64,000 nucleotides of DNA from UBA1724 sp963611685 (GTDB lineage Bacteria; Verrucomicrobiota; Lentisphaeria; Oligosphaerales; Oligosphaeraceae): NCBI GenBank assembly GCA_963611685.1, contig CAVDSU010000001.1, positions 31,235 to 95,234 of the forward strand, written 5' to 3'. Below the pieces are notes generated by a model. It made no database searches. It saw only the letters and a list, made by a program, of their open reading frames with translations, and was not told where the DNA came from. Positions 6,362-15,454 of this stretch are shown in pieces; position 1 is the first letter of the stretch; the number at the start of each line of letters is the position of its first letter. A program made the translations under genes and the position numbers.

Positions 6362-8149
6362 ATGGGCTATCGCACACACACCTGCAACGAACTGAACCTG
6401 AGCAACCTGAATCAGGAAGTGACCCTCTGCGGCTGGGTGAATTCCAGCCGCAACCTAGGCGGAATGCTTTTCGTGGACCTGCGCGACCGCGAGGGCATCA
6501 CGCAGCTCGTGGTGGATCCGGCGGCGACTCCGGAGCTCTTCGAGCAAGCGAAGCCGTTGCGTGAGGAGTGGGTGATCCAGGCCACGGGCGTTGTGCGTGC
6601 GCGTCCTGAGAACATGGTGAATGCCAAGCGTGCCACGGGAGCGGTGGAGGTCTTGTTGAAGGGCCTGAAGGTATTGAACCAGGCGGCGCCCATGCCGTAT
6701 CACCTGGAGGATCCCGCGGCCTCCGACGACCTGAAGCTGAAGTACCGCTATTTGGACATGCGCCGCAGCGGCCTGTTGCACAACCTGAAGGTGCGCCACC
6801 AGATCACCCAGGTCATGCGCCGGATCTTCGACCAGGAGGGCTTCATCGAAGTGGAGACCCCCATCCTGACCAAGTCCACTCCCGAGGGCGCCCGTGACTA
6901 CCTGATTCCCAGCCGCATGAAGGTGGGCGCCTTCTACGCCCTGCCCCAGAGCCCCCAGCAGTACAAGCAGCTCCTCATGGTGGGCGGCGTGGAAAAATAC
7001 TTCCAGATCGCACGATGCTTCCGCGACGAGGACCTGCGCGCCGACCGCCAGCCCGAGTTCACCCAGATCGACCTGGAGATGAGCTTTGTGGAGGAGGAGG
7101 ACGTGCAGCGCGTCACCGAGAAGCTCCTGGTGGCCGTCATGAAGGAGGTCAAGGGCATGGACATCCCGGCGCCCTTCCCCCGCATGACCTGGCTGGACGC
7201 CATGACCCACTACGGCTCCGACAAGCCCGACACCCGCTTCGGCCTGGAAATGCAGAACCTGACCAAGCTCTTCGCCGACACCGCCTTCCAGCCCTTCCAG
7301 GCGGCACTCTCCCAGAATGGCACCATCGAGGGACTGAACGCCAAGGGCCTGGCGGAATCCACGAGCCGCAAGGCGCTGGACCAGCTGACCGCCTCTGCGC
7401 GCCTCATGGGCGCCTCCGGCCTGGTGTATCTGAAGGTCGCCGCCGATGGCAGCCTGACGGGCCCCGCCGCGAAGTTCCTGAACGAGAGCGAAGTCGCTCG
7501 CCTGAAGGAGTCCCTGAATGCCGAGCCCGGCGACCTGTTGTTGCTGGTGGCCGACCGTTCTTTCCGCGTGGCGTGCTTCGCCCTGGGCCGCGTGCGCCTG
7601 GACGTGGCCGAGGCGCACAATCTGATCCCCGAAGGAAAGTTCAATTTCCTCTGGATCACCGAATTCCCCCTCTTCGACTGGGACTACGAGGAGCAGCGCT
7701 GGGTCGCCGAGCACCATCCCTTCACCCGCCCCATGGACGAGGATCTGCCCCTGCTGCAGACCGAGCCCGGAAAAGTCCGTGCCCGCGCCTACGACGTCAT
7801 CCTCAACGGCGTCGAGCTGGGCGGCGGCTCCATCCGCATCCACGAGCCCGCGCTGCAGGCCACCATGTTCAAGACCCTGGGCATCTCCGACGAGTCCGCC
7901 CGCCACCGTTTCGGGCATCTGCTGGACGCCTTCTCCTTCGGCGCACCGCCCCACGGCGGCCTGGCCCTGGGACACGACCGGCTGGTCATGCTGCTGCTGG
8001 GCCTCAAGTCCATCCGCGACACCATCGCCTTCCCGAAGACCGCCAAGGCGGCGTGCCTCATGATGGATTCCCCCAGCACCGACGTGGATCCCAAGCAGCT
8101 CCAGGAGCTGAATCTGGCCATCCTGGGCCAGCCCGGCCAGGAAGAATAG
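6362..8149 (+). CDS. aspS: Aspartyl-tRNA synthetase
   Basis: 595-residue class II enzyme attaching aspartate to tRNA-Asp. It has an N-terminal OB-fold (LCGWVNSSRNLGGMLFVDLRDREGITQLVVDP), motif 2 (FRDEDLRADRQPEFTQIDLEMSF), the bacterial GAD insertion in the middle, GGGSIRIHEPALQ and motif 3 (GLALGHDRLVMLL). Bacterial length and insertion indicate the standard bacterial type. Whether it discriminates tRNA-Asn cannot be decided without knowing if gatCAB is present. The next gene begins 4 bp after its stop, so hisS-aspS-nucleotidase-ispG may be co-transcribed. Confidence 0.97.
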   Translation: MGYRTHTCNELNLSNLNQEVTLCGWVNSSRNLGGMLFVDLRDREGITQLVVDPAATPELFEQAKPLREEWVIQATGVVRARPENMVNAKRATGAVEVLLKGLKVLNQAAPMPYHLEDPAASDDLKLKYRYLDMRRSGLLHNLKVRHQITQVMRRIFDQEGFIEVETPILTKSTPEGARDYLIPSRMKVGAFYALPQSPQQYKQLLMVGGVEKYFQIARCFRDEDLRADRQPEFTQIDLEMSFVEEEDVQRVTEKLLVAVMKEVKGMDIPAPFPRMTWLDAMTHYGSDKPDTRFGLEMQNLTKLFADTAFQPFQAALSQNGTIEGLNAKGLAESTSRKALDQLTASARLMGASGLVYLKVAADGSLTGPAAKFLNESEVARLKESLNAEPGDLLLLVADRSFRVACFALGRVRLDVAEAHNLIPEGKFNFLWITEFPLFDWDYEEQRWVAEHHPFTRPMDEDLPLLQTEPGKVRARAYDVILNGVELGGGSIRIHEPALQATMFKTLGISDESARHRFGHLLDAFSFGAPPHGGLALGHDRLVMLLLGLKSIRDTIAFPKTAKAACLMMDSPSTDVDPKQLQELNLAILGQPGQEE

Positions 8150-8153
8150 CGCC

Positions 8154-9728
8154 ATGTCGGCGGGCATCCGGTCCTCTCTCCTGCGTCATCCGCTGGCATT
8201 TCTGGCGGCGATATTTCTTCTGGCGGGGCAATTCGCCCTGTCGGCGGGAGAGATCCGGGTGCGGGTGTTGCACACCAGCGACCTGCATGGCGCCCTGGAG
8301 GCTCGTCCCGAGGAGGGGGAATCGGGTCTCCTTCGGGTCGCCACGCGCATAAGGCAGGCATACGCGGAGGCCCCGGAGGGCCACGCATTGCTATTGGATA
8401 CGGGGGACACCTTCCAGGGCTCCCTGGCCTCCGGACTGGACAACGGGAGGCCCATGCTGTCCTGGCTGGACGCCCTCCCCTACGACGCCTGGATTCCCGG
8501 GAACCACGACTTCGACTTCGGCTACGGCGCCTTTCTGGAGGCCGCGCAGCGTCTCCAGGGAAAGATCTTATGCGGGAACCTTCATATGCGGGAGGGCGCG
8601 GGGGAGCGGGACTACCCCTCCTGGCGTCTCTTCCCCTTCGGCGACGCCAAGATTGCGGTGATTGGCGCGACTGCCTCCTACATGCCGAACTGGTTCCTGG
8701 ACTTTCCGCAGCACTTCCGCACGGAATCCCTGCGCGCGATGTTGCGGCGGATCATGCCGGAGGTCCTCGCCAGCGAGCCCCACGCCATCATCCTGGCGGT
8801 GCACCAGGGCTGGATGGAGAAGGACGCCCGCGGCGTCAACGAGCTCAAGGGCCTCCCGCGGGAATTTCCGGAGATTGACCTGGTGCTGGGCGGGCATACC
8901 CACCGGACCTTCCCCGGCCGCACCATCGGCGTAAACACCTGGTATGAACAGCCCGCCTCCGGGGGGAAGTATTTTGGGCAGATTGATCTATGGATCGATC
9001 CCGCCGAACGGCGGGTGACGCATCTGGAATCCCGCCTTGTGGAGACTCCCGCCGAGACCCCGGAGGATCCGGAGGCGAAGGCGGCGCTTTCGCCGTGGCT
9101 CATGCGAGCGGCGGAGCTCTCGCGGGAGGTCCTCGCGCCCGCATTGCCAAAGGCCCTCACGGCGAAGGGTCGCCCCGGCGTGGACTGCGCCGCCAGCGAG
9201 CTACTCTGCCAAGCGATGTCGGAGGCCACGGGCGCCGAATTGGCCCTCCATGGCGTCCTCGCCCGCGAGGAGATCCCGGGCGGAATCCCGCTGACCCGCC
9301 GGGAGCTCCACGCACTGGTCCCCTACGAAAACACCATCGTCGTCTGCCAGGTGACCGCCGGGGAGCTCCAGCAGATTCTGGAAGAGCAGTGGACCTTGCG
9401 GAAGCACTCCTCCTACAGCGGCCTCTATGGCGTGGAGGCCACCATGGACCGCGAGGGACACTGCCAGATCCATTCCCTTGCGGGAGAATCCCCCGTGCCT
9501 GGCAGGCGCTACTCCCTCGCCCTGAACTCCCACGAAGCCGCCGGAAGCGGCCGCACCCCCGTGCTCCGGCGAATCCTGGATGCCGCCGAGAGCCAGACGC
9601 GAGACACGGAGATCTCCACCCGCCAGGCGGCACTGCAGTGGTTCCAGAGCCACCCCGGGGAACTCCCGCGCGTCAAGGCGTGGTTGCGGGTCCCCGGGAA
9701 CTCCCGCAAGAAAACCGTCAAGCCATGA
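8154..9728 (+). CDS. Exported 5'-nucleotidase / UshA-type metallophosphoesterase
   Basis: 524 residues with an N-terminal export signal (hydrophobic LAFLAAIFLLAGQFALSAGE). The calcineurin-like metal ligands are all present: HTSDLHG, DTGDTFQG, GNHDFDFG, the histidine in AVHQGW, and GGHTHR. A 5_nucleotid_C domain follows (GIPLTRRELHALVPYENTIV). These enzymes hydrolyse nucleotides or other phosphoesters outside the cytoplasm. It begins 4 bp after aspS and its TGA overlaps the ispG ATG (ATGA), so translation of the two is probably coupled. Substrate is not predictable. Confidence 0.9.
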   Translation: MSAGIRSSLLRHPLAFLAAIFLLAGQFALSAGEIRVRVLHTSDLHGALEARPEEGESGLLRVATRIRQAYAEAPEGHALLLDTGDTFQGSLASGLDNGRPMLSWLDALPYDAWIPGNHDFDFGYGAFLEAAQRLQGKILCGNLHMREGAGERDYPSWRLFPFGDAKIAVIGATASYMPNWFLDFPQHFRTESLRAMLRRIMPEVLASEPHAIILAVHQGWMEKDARGVNELKGLPREFPEIDLVLGGHTHRTFPGRTIGVNTWYEQPASGGKYFGQIDLWIDPAERRVTHLESRLVETPAETPEDPEAKAALSPWLMRAAELSREVLAPALPKALTAKGRPGVDCAASELLCQAMSEATGAELALHGVLAREEIPGGIPLTRRELHALVPYENTIVVCQVTAGELQQILEEQWTLRKHSSYSGLYGVEATMDREGHCQIHSLAGESPVPGRRYSLALNSHEAAGSGRTPVLRRILDAAESQTRDTEISTRQAALQWFQSHPGELPRVKAWLRVPGNSRKKTVKP

Positions 9729-10849
9729 GCGAATTTCCCTCCGAACCTGAAATCCATCGCATCCCCACCCGAAAGATCCGCGTGGGGTCTTTGGCCATCG
9801 GCGGCGACGCCCCGGTGGTGGTGCAGTCCATGTGCAACACTCCCACCGGCGACGTGGAGGCGACCCTCGCGCAGATCCGCCGCCTGGCGGATGCGGGTTG
9901 CCAGCTCGTGCGCGTGGCGCTCCCCAGCGTGCGGGAGATCCCCGCCTTGGAGGAGCTCTCCCGCACCAGCCCGCTGCCGGTGGTGGCGGACATCCACTTC
10001 GATGGGCGACTGGCCGTGAAGGCGCTGGAGGCCGGAGTCCAGGGCATCCGCGTGAATCCCGGGAACATCCCGGATGGCGACGCCCTGCGGGAGGCCGCGC
10101 GGATTGCTTCATTCCGTGGCCAGGCGGTGCGCGTGGGAGTGAATCTGGGGAGCCTCTCCCCCCGCGCCAAGGAAAAATACGGCGCCACCGCGCAGGCGAT
10201 GGTGGAGAGCGCCCGGGAATACCTGGGGCTCTTTGAGGATGCGGGCTGCCAGAACCTGAAGGTGAGCCTGAAGGCCTCCGGCATTCCGCTGACCCTCCAG
10301 GCGTGCCGACTCTTCCGCACCCTCTCCCCCTGGCCACTCCACTTGGGACTCACCGAGGCCGGCACCCCCGCACAAGGCATCCTGAAATCCGCCATCACCC
10401 TGGGATGCCTGCTCCTCGAGGGCATCGGCGACACCATCCGCGTCTCCCTCACCGCGCCCCCCGAAGAGGAGATCACCGCCGCCTTCCGCATCCTGGACGC
10501 ACTGGGCATGCGCCCCGGACGCCCCCAGCTGGTGGCATGCCCCACCTGCGGACGCACCCGCATCGCCCTCATCCCCCTGGCAACCCGCGTGGAGGCCGCC
10601 ATCAACCGCCTCCTGGCAAAGGGATACGCGCTTCCGTTGAAAAAGGTCGCCGTCATGGGCTGCCCCGTCAACGGCCCCGGCGAAGCCGCCGATGCGGACC
10701 TGGGCATTGCCGGCGGCATGGGAAAGGGCGTCCTTTTCCGCAAGGGACAAACCCAGGAGACCCTCCCTGAAAGCCAGCTCCTTCCGGCGCTGTTGCGAGA
10801 GCTGGAAAAGGCCGCCGGCGCGCCCCCGGGAACCGCCGACGAGACCTAG
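9725..10849 (+). CDS. ispG: 4-hydroxy-3-methylbut-2-enyl diphosphate synthase (GcpE)
   Basis: 374 residues. Converts MEcPP to HMBPP in the MEP isoprenoid pathway using a 4Fe-4S cluster. The barrel domain begins RKIRVGSLAIGGDAPVVVQSM. Cluster cysteines are in LVACPTCGRT and MGCPVNGPGEA, the three ligands of the family. The short single-domain bacterial form is seen, without the large insertion of plant and Bacteroidetes enzymes. The start ATG overlaps the stop of the nucleotidase by 4 bases. No other MEP genes are in the window. Confidence 0.96.
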   Translation: MSEFPSEPEIHRIPTRKIRVGSLAIGGDAPVVVQSMCNTPTGDVEATLAQIRRLADAGCQLVRVALPSVREIPALEELSRTSPLPVVADIHFDGRLAVKALEAGVQGIRVNPGNIPDGDALREAARIASFRGQAVRVGVNLGSLSPRAKEKYGATAQAMVESAREYLGLFEDAGCQNLKVSLKASGIPLTLQACRLFRTLSPWPLHLGLTEAGTPAQGILKSAITLGCLLLEGIGDTIRVSLTAPPEEEITAAFRILDALGMRPGRPQLVACPTCGRTRIALIPLATRVEAAINRLLAKGYALPLKKVAVMGCPVNGPGEAADADLGIAGGMGKGVLFRKGQTQETLPESQLLPALLRELEKAAGAPPGTADET

Positions 10850-10892
10850 CGACAGCCCACGCCAAATCCCGTCCGGGCCTGTCAGCTCAGGC

Positions 10893-10898
10893 TATATT
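10893..10898 (+). promoter_or_regulatory. Candidate -10 element for adk
   Basis: TATATT followed by AAG, 84 bp before the adk ATG and 43 bp after ispG. No convincing -35, but the heptamer TATATTA matches other candidate -10 elements in this window. Confidence 0.4.
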
Positions 10899-10982
10899 AA
10901 GACACTTTTTTCTCCGGCGCGCCACAAGGCCGCCGGATTTCTCCTCCCTCCCCTCCCCCGCAACCTACTAGGAAACACCACC

Positions 10983-11645
10983 ATGTCCAAGGCATACATC
11001 TTCCTGGGCGCTCCCGGCGCCGGCAAGGGCACTCTTGGCGACATCTTCTGCGCAAAGACCAACGTGATCCACATCTCCACCGGACAGCTGCTGCGCGACG
11101 AAATGGCCGCCGGCACCGAGCTGGGCAAGACCGTGAAGGAGCTCATCGCCTCCGGCGCCCTGGTCTCCGACGAAATCGTCACCGCCATGGTGGACAACCG
11201 CCTGGCCAAGGACGACGCCAAGGCCCGCGGCGTCATGCTGGACGGCTACCCCCGCACCAGCGCCCAGGCCGAGAGCCTCACCGCCATCCTGGCCAAGCAC
11301 GGCTACGAGACCGGCGTGGCCGTCCTGGTGGACACTCCCCGGGAGCTGCTCATGCAGCGCCTGACTGGCCGCCGCCTCTGCTCCAACAAGGCCTGCGGCG
11401 CCAGCTACAACGTCTTCACCGCACCGTCCGCCAAGGAGGGCGTCTGCGACAAGTGCGGCAGCGCGCTGATCCAGCGTGCCGACGACACCGAGGAGACTGC
11501 GGTGAACCGCCTGAAGATCTACGACACCCAGACCGCCCCCGTCATCGAATACTACCGCAACCGCGGCGAGCTGAAGATCTCCCCCAACGGCGACGCGCCC
11601 ATCGAGGTAAACTACGCCAACCTGGAGAAGGTCCTGGGCCTCTAG
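10983..11645 (+). CDS. adk: Adenylate kinase
   Basis: 220 residues interconverting ATP + AMP and 2 ADP. P-loop GAPGAGKGT, AMP site STGQLLRDE, GYPRTSAQAE, and the LID domain of the zinc type with four cysteines (CSNKACGASY and CDKCGS). Start ATG at 10983 has AGGA 13 nt upstream. In the classic spc operon adk follows secY, but here it follows ispG, and map comes next as usual. Confidence 0.97.
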   Translation: MSKAYIFLGAPGAGKGTLGDIFCAKTNVIHISTGQLLRDEMAAGTELGKTVKELIASGALVSDEIVTAMVDNRLAKDDAKARGVMLDGYPRTSAQAESLTAILAKHGYETGVAVLVDTPRELLMQRLTGRRLCSNKACGASYNVFTAPSAKEGVCDKCGSALIQRADDTEETAVNRLKIYDTQTAPVIEYYRNRGELKISPNGDAPIEVNYANLEKVLGL

Positions 11646-11675
11646 CCAGAACCAAGAACGGAGGCATCCGATTCC

Positions 11676-12455
11676 GTGGAACACGTCACCATCTACAAAG
11701 AAAGCGAAATCGAGAAGATCCGCCTGGCCGCCCAGGCGGCCGCCCAGGTGCGCGATCGCCTCTGCGACGCCGTGCAGCCCGGCATGAGCACCCTGGACCT
11801 GGATAACCTGGCCGAGTGCTTCATCCGGGAAACCGGCGGAAAGAGCGGCTCGCTGCACTACCACGGCTACCCCGGACAGGTCTGCATCTCCCTCAACGAC
11901 GAGGTGGTCCACGGCATCGGCCGCGCCGACCGCATCATCCAGTTCGGCGACCTGGTCAGCCTGGACGTGGTGGTGGAATTGGGCGGATACTACGGCGACA
12001 CCGCACGCACCGTCTGCGCCGGCGGACAGCCCTCCCCCCTGGCCAAGAACCTGATGGACACCACCCAGGCCGCCCTCATGGCCGGCATCGAGGCCGCCGT
12101 GGAAGGCAACACCATCAACCACATCGGCGCCGCCGTCCAGAAGGTCGCCGAGGCGCAGGGCTTCTCCTGTGTCCGGGACATGGTGGGACACGGCTGCGGC
12201 AAGCACATGCACGAGTCCCCGGAGGTCCCCAACTTCAAGGTGCGCGGACGCACCCCGCGCCTGGAGGCCGGCATGGTCATCTGCATCGAGCCCATGGTCA
12301 ATGCCGGCGACTGGGAGATCGACATCGACGCGAAAGACCAGTGGACCTGCCGCACCAGCGACCACTCCCTCTCCGCACACTTCGAACACCAGATCCTCAT
12401 CACGAAGAAAAAACCCGAAATCCTTACCCTATGCCCAAAGAAACCGACTGCATAA
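11676..12455 (+). CDS. map: Methionine aminopeptidase type I
   Basis: 259 residues. Removes N-terminal Met from nascent proteins using two metal ions. Ligands are visible: D in LVSLDVVVELGGYYGDTART, H in GHGCGKHMHE, E in MVICIEPMV and a C-terminal E in AHFEHQILIT. The start is a GTG at 11676 with GGAGG about 11 nt before it; no ATG gives a family-like N-terminus. Its last 25 nt overlap infA in another frame, which suggests coupled translation. Confidence 0.95.
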   Translation: MEHVTIYKESEIEKIRLAAQAAAQVRDRLCDAVQPGMSTLDLDNLAECFIRETGGKSGSLHYHGYPGQVCISLNDEVVHGIGRADRIIQFGDLVSLDVVVELGGYYGDTARTVCAGGQPSPLAKNLMDTTQAALMAGIEAAVEGNTINHIGAAVQKVAEAQGFSCVRDMVGHGCGKHMHESPEVPNFKVRGRTPRLEAGMVICIEPMVNAGDWEIDIDAKDQWTCRTSDHSLSAHFEHQILITKKKPEILTLCPKKPTA

Positions 12456-12655
12456 AGCTGGAAGGCGTCGTCGTCGAAGTCCTGCCCAACACCCGTTTCC
12501 GCGTCAAGCTCAACAACGGCGGCAGCGAAGTCATCGCGGGAATCTCCGGAAAGATGCGGAAGAACAACATCCGCATTCTGGAAGGCGACGCGGTCACGGT
12601 GGAGATCTCTCCCTACGACCTGAGCACCGGACGCATCTCCTACCGCAGAAAGTAG
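12431..12655 (+). CDS. infA: Translation initiation factor IF-1
   Basis: 74-residue S1/OB-fold factor that binds the 30S A site during initiation. It begins MPKETDCIKLEGVVVEVLPN and continues FRVKLNNG and KMRKNNIRILEGDAVTVEIS, ending with the usual GRISYRRK. The ATG lies inside the 3' end of map, 25 nt before the map stop. Order map-infA-rpmJ is the conserved one. Confidence 0.96.
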   Translation: MPKETDCIKLEGVVVEVLPNTRFRVKLNNGGSEVIAGISGKMRKNNIRILEGDAVTVEISPYDLSTGRISYRRK

Positions 12656-12959
12656 CCTTCTGCCCCCCGTCGGACGCATCGCCCCCCGCAAGAGCATGCC
12701 CGAGAGGCGCCAGCGCCTCCCTCGCGTCTCCTGCGTAGGGCGTTTGCATTCAGGAAAAAAGGGCTTATAGTACACGAATTTCCCGCGCCCCTGTGCCCGG
12801 CCGGCGCTTCTTTCCGGCCGCCGGTCGAAGTATCGGCATGGGAGTGCACCTACAAAAAGGCCCCCCCGTCTGCGTTCCCGCGCATGTCGGAGGTCACAAG
12901 TCCGGAAGGATCAGGGCGGTTCTGCCGTCCACCATCCCAACCCAAAAGGAAACCAAACC
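12656..12959 (+). promoter_or_regulatory. 304-bp infA-rpmJ spacer with promoter and long ribosomal-operon leader
   Basis: A promoter TTGCAT (12744-12749), 16 bp, TATAGT (12766-12771) predicts a start near 12778 and a leader of about 180 nt before rpmJ. A GC-rich dyad lies near 12797-12824. A leader of this length before a ribosomal protein operon is compatible with autogenous control. No protein-coding gene is seen here. Confidence 0.55.
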
Positions 12960-13073
12960 ATGAAAGTCAGAGCCTCAGTGAAGCGGATGTGCAACAATTG
13001 CCAGATTGTCAAGCGCGCCGGCGTCCTCCGGGTGATTTGCAAGAATCCCCGCCACAAGCAGCGCCAGGGCTAG
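12960..13073 (+). CDS. rpmJ: Ribosomal protein L36 (bL36)
   Basis: 37 residues: MKVRASVKRMCNNCQIVKRA, then GVLRVICKNPRHKQRQG. The zinc ligands C-x2-C, C and H are all present, so this is the zinc-ribbon (C+) form. The start ATG follows an AAAGGA box. It is first in the rpmJ-rpsM-rpsK-rpoA-rplQ unit. Confidence 0.97.
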   Translation: MKVRASVKRMCNNCQIVKRAGVLRVICKNPRHKQRQG

Positions 13074-13154
13074 CCTCCCCGCAGGAGCCTCCCCCAACGC
13101 ATTTCGCATTCTTCCCCTAACGACAACCGGCAAACCCACTAGGAAACCGATAAA

Positions 13155-13592
13155 ATGCCCAGAATCCTCGGTGTTGACATCCCGAACAACAAGCAGACGG
13201 TGATCTCCCTGCAGTACATCTATGGCATTGGCCCCGCCATCGCCAAGGCGATCTGCGAAAAAGCCAAGCTGGACCCCGTCCGGAAGGCCTCCGAGCTCTC
13301 CCAGGACGACATCGCCAATATCCTGAACATCCTCCACGAAGAGTACACCGTGGAAGGTGACCTGCGCCGCCAGGTGGCCAACAACATCCGCCGCCTGATC
13401 GCCATTGGCAGCTATCGTGGCACCCGCCACAAGAAGAATCTCCCCGCCCGTGGTCAGCGTACCCGCACCAACGCCCGTACCCGCAAGGGCTCCAAGAAGA
13501 CCGTGGGAGCCATCCGCGACAGAACCGAGCGTAAGACCGCCGCTTCCGCCGCCGAGGCCAAGCAGGCCGCCGCTGCCACCAAGAAGAAGTAG
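13155..13592 (+). CDS. rpsM: Ribosomal protein S13 (uS13)
   Basis: 145 residues in the 30S head contacting tRNA and the 50S A-site finger. Family core from PRILGVDIPNNKQTVISLQY through RGTRHKKNLPARGQRTRTNA. It is longer than the usual ~120 residues because of an Ala/Lys-rich tail (ASAAEAKQAAAATKKK). The ATG follows AGGAAAC by about 8 nt. Confidence 0.97.
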   Translation: MPRILGVDIPNNKQTVISLQYIYGIGPAIAKAICEKAKLDPVRKASELSQDDIANILNILHEEYTVEGDLRRQVANNIRRLIAIGSYRGTRHKKNLPARGQRTRTNARTRKGSKKTVGAIRDRTERKTAASAAEAKQAAAATKKK

Positions 13593-13793
13593 GAGGCTCC
13601 CCCGGACGGCGGCAGCCGACGCCCCGAGCAATCGGATGGCGCCGCGTTTTTCCGCCGCCGGAGCGAACGGATTCCCGCGAGGCGTCTTGCCTAGCGCGTC
13701 GAATCCGCCAAAATCCCCCGAAAATCCAGAACCCAGCTTTCAACTTTAGAGAAAAAGGACGTCCGGAAAGGCCGTCCCAGGAGATTGCAAACA

Positions 13794-14285
13794 ATGGCAG
13801 AAGAGTCCAAGGAAACGAGCGTCGCCGCGCAGGCCGCGCCTGCCGCCCCCGCCTCCATCCCCACCGCAGAGCAGATTCTCGCGGATCCCAACGCCGTCAC
13901 CGCCATTCAGAGCCGTCGTGCCAAGGGTGCACGTCAGGTGCTTTCCGGTGTGGTGCACGTGGATTCCACTTTCAACAACACCCGCGTGGTGATCACCGAC
14001 CCCCAGGGAAATGTCCTCTCCTGGTCCACCGGCGGCAAGCTCGGCTACAAGGGAAGCCGCAAGAGCACTTCCTACGTCGCGCAGGTCATCGCCGGTGACG
14101 CCGCGAAGAAGGCGATGCTGACCTACGGCCTGAAGGAGGTCGAGGTGGAAGTGAAGGGCCCCGGACAGGGCCGCGAGTCCGCCGTGCGTGGCATCGCCCT
14201 CGCCGGCCTGGAGATCACCGTCCTGCGCGACGTGACTCCCCTCCCCCACAACGGTTGCCGCCCCCCCAAGAAGCGCCGCATCTAG
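13794..14285 (+). CDS. rpsK: Ribosomal protein S11 (uS11)
   Basis: 163 residues. The family core starts about residue 45 (GARQVLSGVVHVDSTFNNTR) and ends with DVTPLPHNGCRPPKKRRI. Typical S11 is about 130 residues. The extra N-terminus (MAEESKETSVAAQAAPAAPA and following) is Ala/Pro-rich and probably disordered. The ATG at 13794 has CAGGAGA about 9 nt upstream, so the extension is translated. rpsD, which usually follows, is missing and rpoA comes next. Confidence 0.96.
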   Translation: MAEESKETSVAAQAAPAAPASIPTAEQILADPNAVTAIQSRRAKGARQVLSGVVHVDSTFNNTRVVITDPQGNVLSWSTGGKLGYKGSRKSTSYVAQVIAGDAAKKAMLTYGLKEVEVEVKGPGQGRESAVRGIALAGLEITVLRDVTPLPHNGCRPPKKRRI

Positions 14286-14414
14286 CCGGTTGCTGCCGCC
14301 GGGCGTGCGGGGGGACGGATCAATTCGGAGGCCGTCCCCCGCAGTGCCCCACCAAAGGAATAGAGACTGCCGAGCAATCGGAGTAGTCATAAACCAAAGG
14401 AGGATTTTTCCCAA

Positions 14415-15449
14415 ATGGCAGAACTGGAAAATTTTGAGATGCCCGAGACCCTGGTCATGGATGAGGCGACCGCGACGGATCGCTACGCCAAGTTCGTTAC
14501 CGAGCCCTGGGAGAACGGCCTAGGACACACCCTGGGAAACTCCCTTCGCCGCGTGCTGCTGCACATGATGGAGGGCGTGGCCGTCAGCTGCATCCGCATT
14601 GACGGAGTCAGCCACGAGTTCACGGCGATTCCCGGCGTGATGGAGGACGTGATGGAGATCGTCCTGAACATCAAGAAGCTGAAGTTCCGTTGCGACGGCT
14701 CTCTGCCCCGCACCCTGGAGCTGGTGGCTTCCAAGAAGGGTGCCGTGACGGGCGCTGACATCAAGGAGGACGGCGTGGCGGAGGTCCTGAACAAGGACCA
14801 GCACCTGTTCACCCTGGCGGGCGACCTGAAGGACAAGCCCATCCGCATCGAGCTGGACCTGGAGAAGGGCACCGGCTATCGTCCCAGCGAGCGCAACAAG
14901 AAAGACGAGCAGCCCCTGAATTCCATTCCCGTGGACTGCCTCTTCAATCCTGTGGAGAAGGTCCGCTACGACGTGCAGCCCAGCCGCGTTGGCGAGAACA
15001 CCAACTACGACCGCCTGGAGATTGAGGTCACCACCGACGGACGCATTGCGCCGAAGGCCGCCGTGCAGCGTGCCGCCTCGATCCTTCGCCGTCAGCTGGA
15101 GGTCTTCGAGTTCGAGGGCAGCCAGAGTGCCAGCAGCCGTGGCGTGGTGCTCACCGACGACGAGAAGGCCCTTCTCTCCAAGCTTCTGGAGGAAGTGAAG
15201 GACCTCGGTCTTTCCGTCCGTTCCGAGAATTGCCTGAACCAGGAGAACATCCATTACCTGGGCGACCTGGTGACTCGGACGGAGAACCAGATGATGAAGT
15301 GCCGCAACTTTGGCAAGAAGTCCCTTGAGGAGATCAAGGAGAAGCTTCAGGACAAAGGCCTTGCGCTTGAGATGACAATTGACAACAAAGTGGCAGAAGA
15401 GTTCGACCGGAGCAAGGTTGCCCTGCTGCAGAAGACTAACAAGGAGTAA
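14415..15449 (+). CDS. rpoA: RNA polymerase alpha subunit
   Basis: 344 residues. The N-terminal dimerisation/assembly domain has FVTEPWENGLGHTLGNSLRR and GVSHEFTAIPGVMEDV. The C-terminal domain that binds UP elements and activators contains LSVRSENCLNQENIHYLGDL and MMKCRNFGKKSLEEIKEKL. It starts after a strong AAAGGAGG box (14396-14403). Directly follows rpsK with a 129-bp gap. rplQ follows after 5 bp. Confidence 0.98.
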   Translation: MAELENFEMPETLVMDEATATDRYAKFVTEPWENGLGHTLGNSLRRVLLHMMEGVAVSCIRIDGVSHEFTAIPGVMEDVMEIVLNIKKLKFRCDGSLPRTLELVASKKGAVTGADIKEDGVAEVLNKDQHLFTLAGDLKDKPIRIELDLEKGTGYRPSERNKKDEQPLNSIPVDCLFNPVEKVRYDVQPSRVGENTNYDRLEIEVTTDGRIAPKAAVQRAASILRRQLEVFEFEGSQSASSRGVVLTDDEKALLSKLLEEVKDLGLSVRSENCLNQENIHYLGDLVTRTENQMMKCRNFGKKSLEEIKEKLQDKGLALEMTIDNKVAEEFDRSKVALLQKTNKE

Positions 15450-15454
15450 CCCCA

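Noticed and set aside
6455..8167. A 570-codon minus-strand open frame opposite aspS
   Set aside because: Antisense frame created by high GC and codon bias. aspS on the plus strand has all synthetase motifs.
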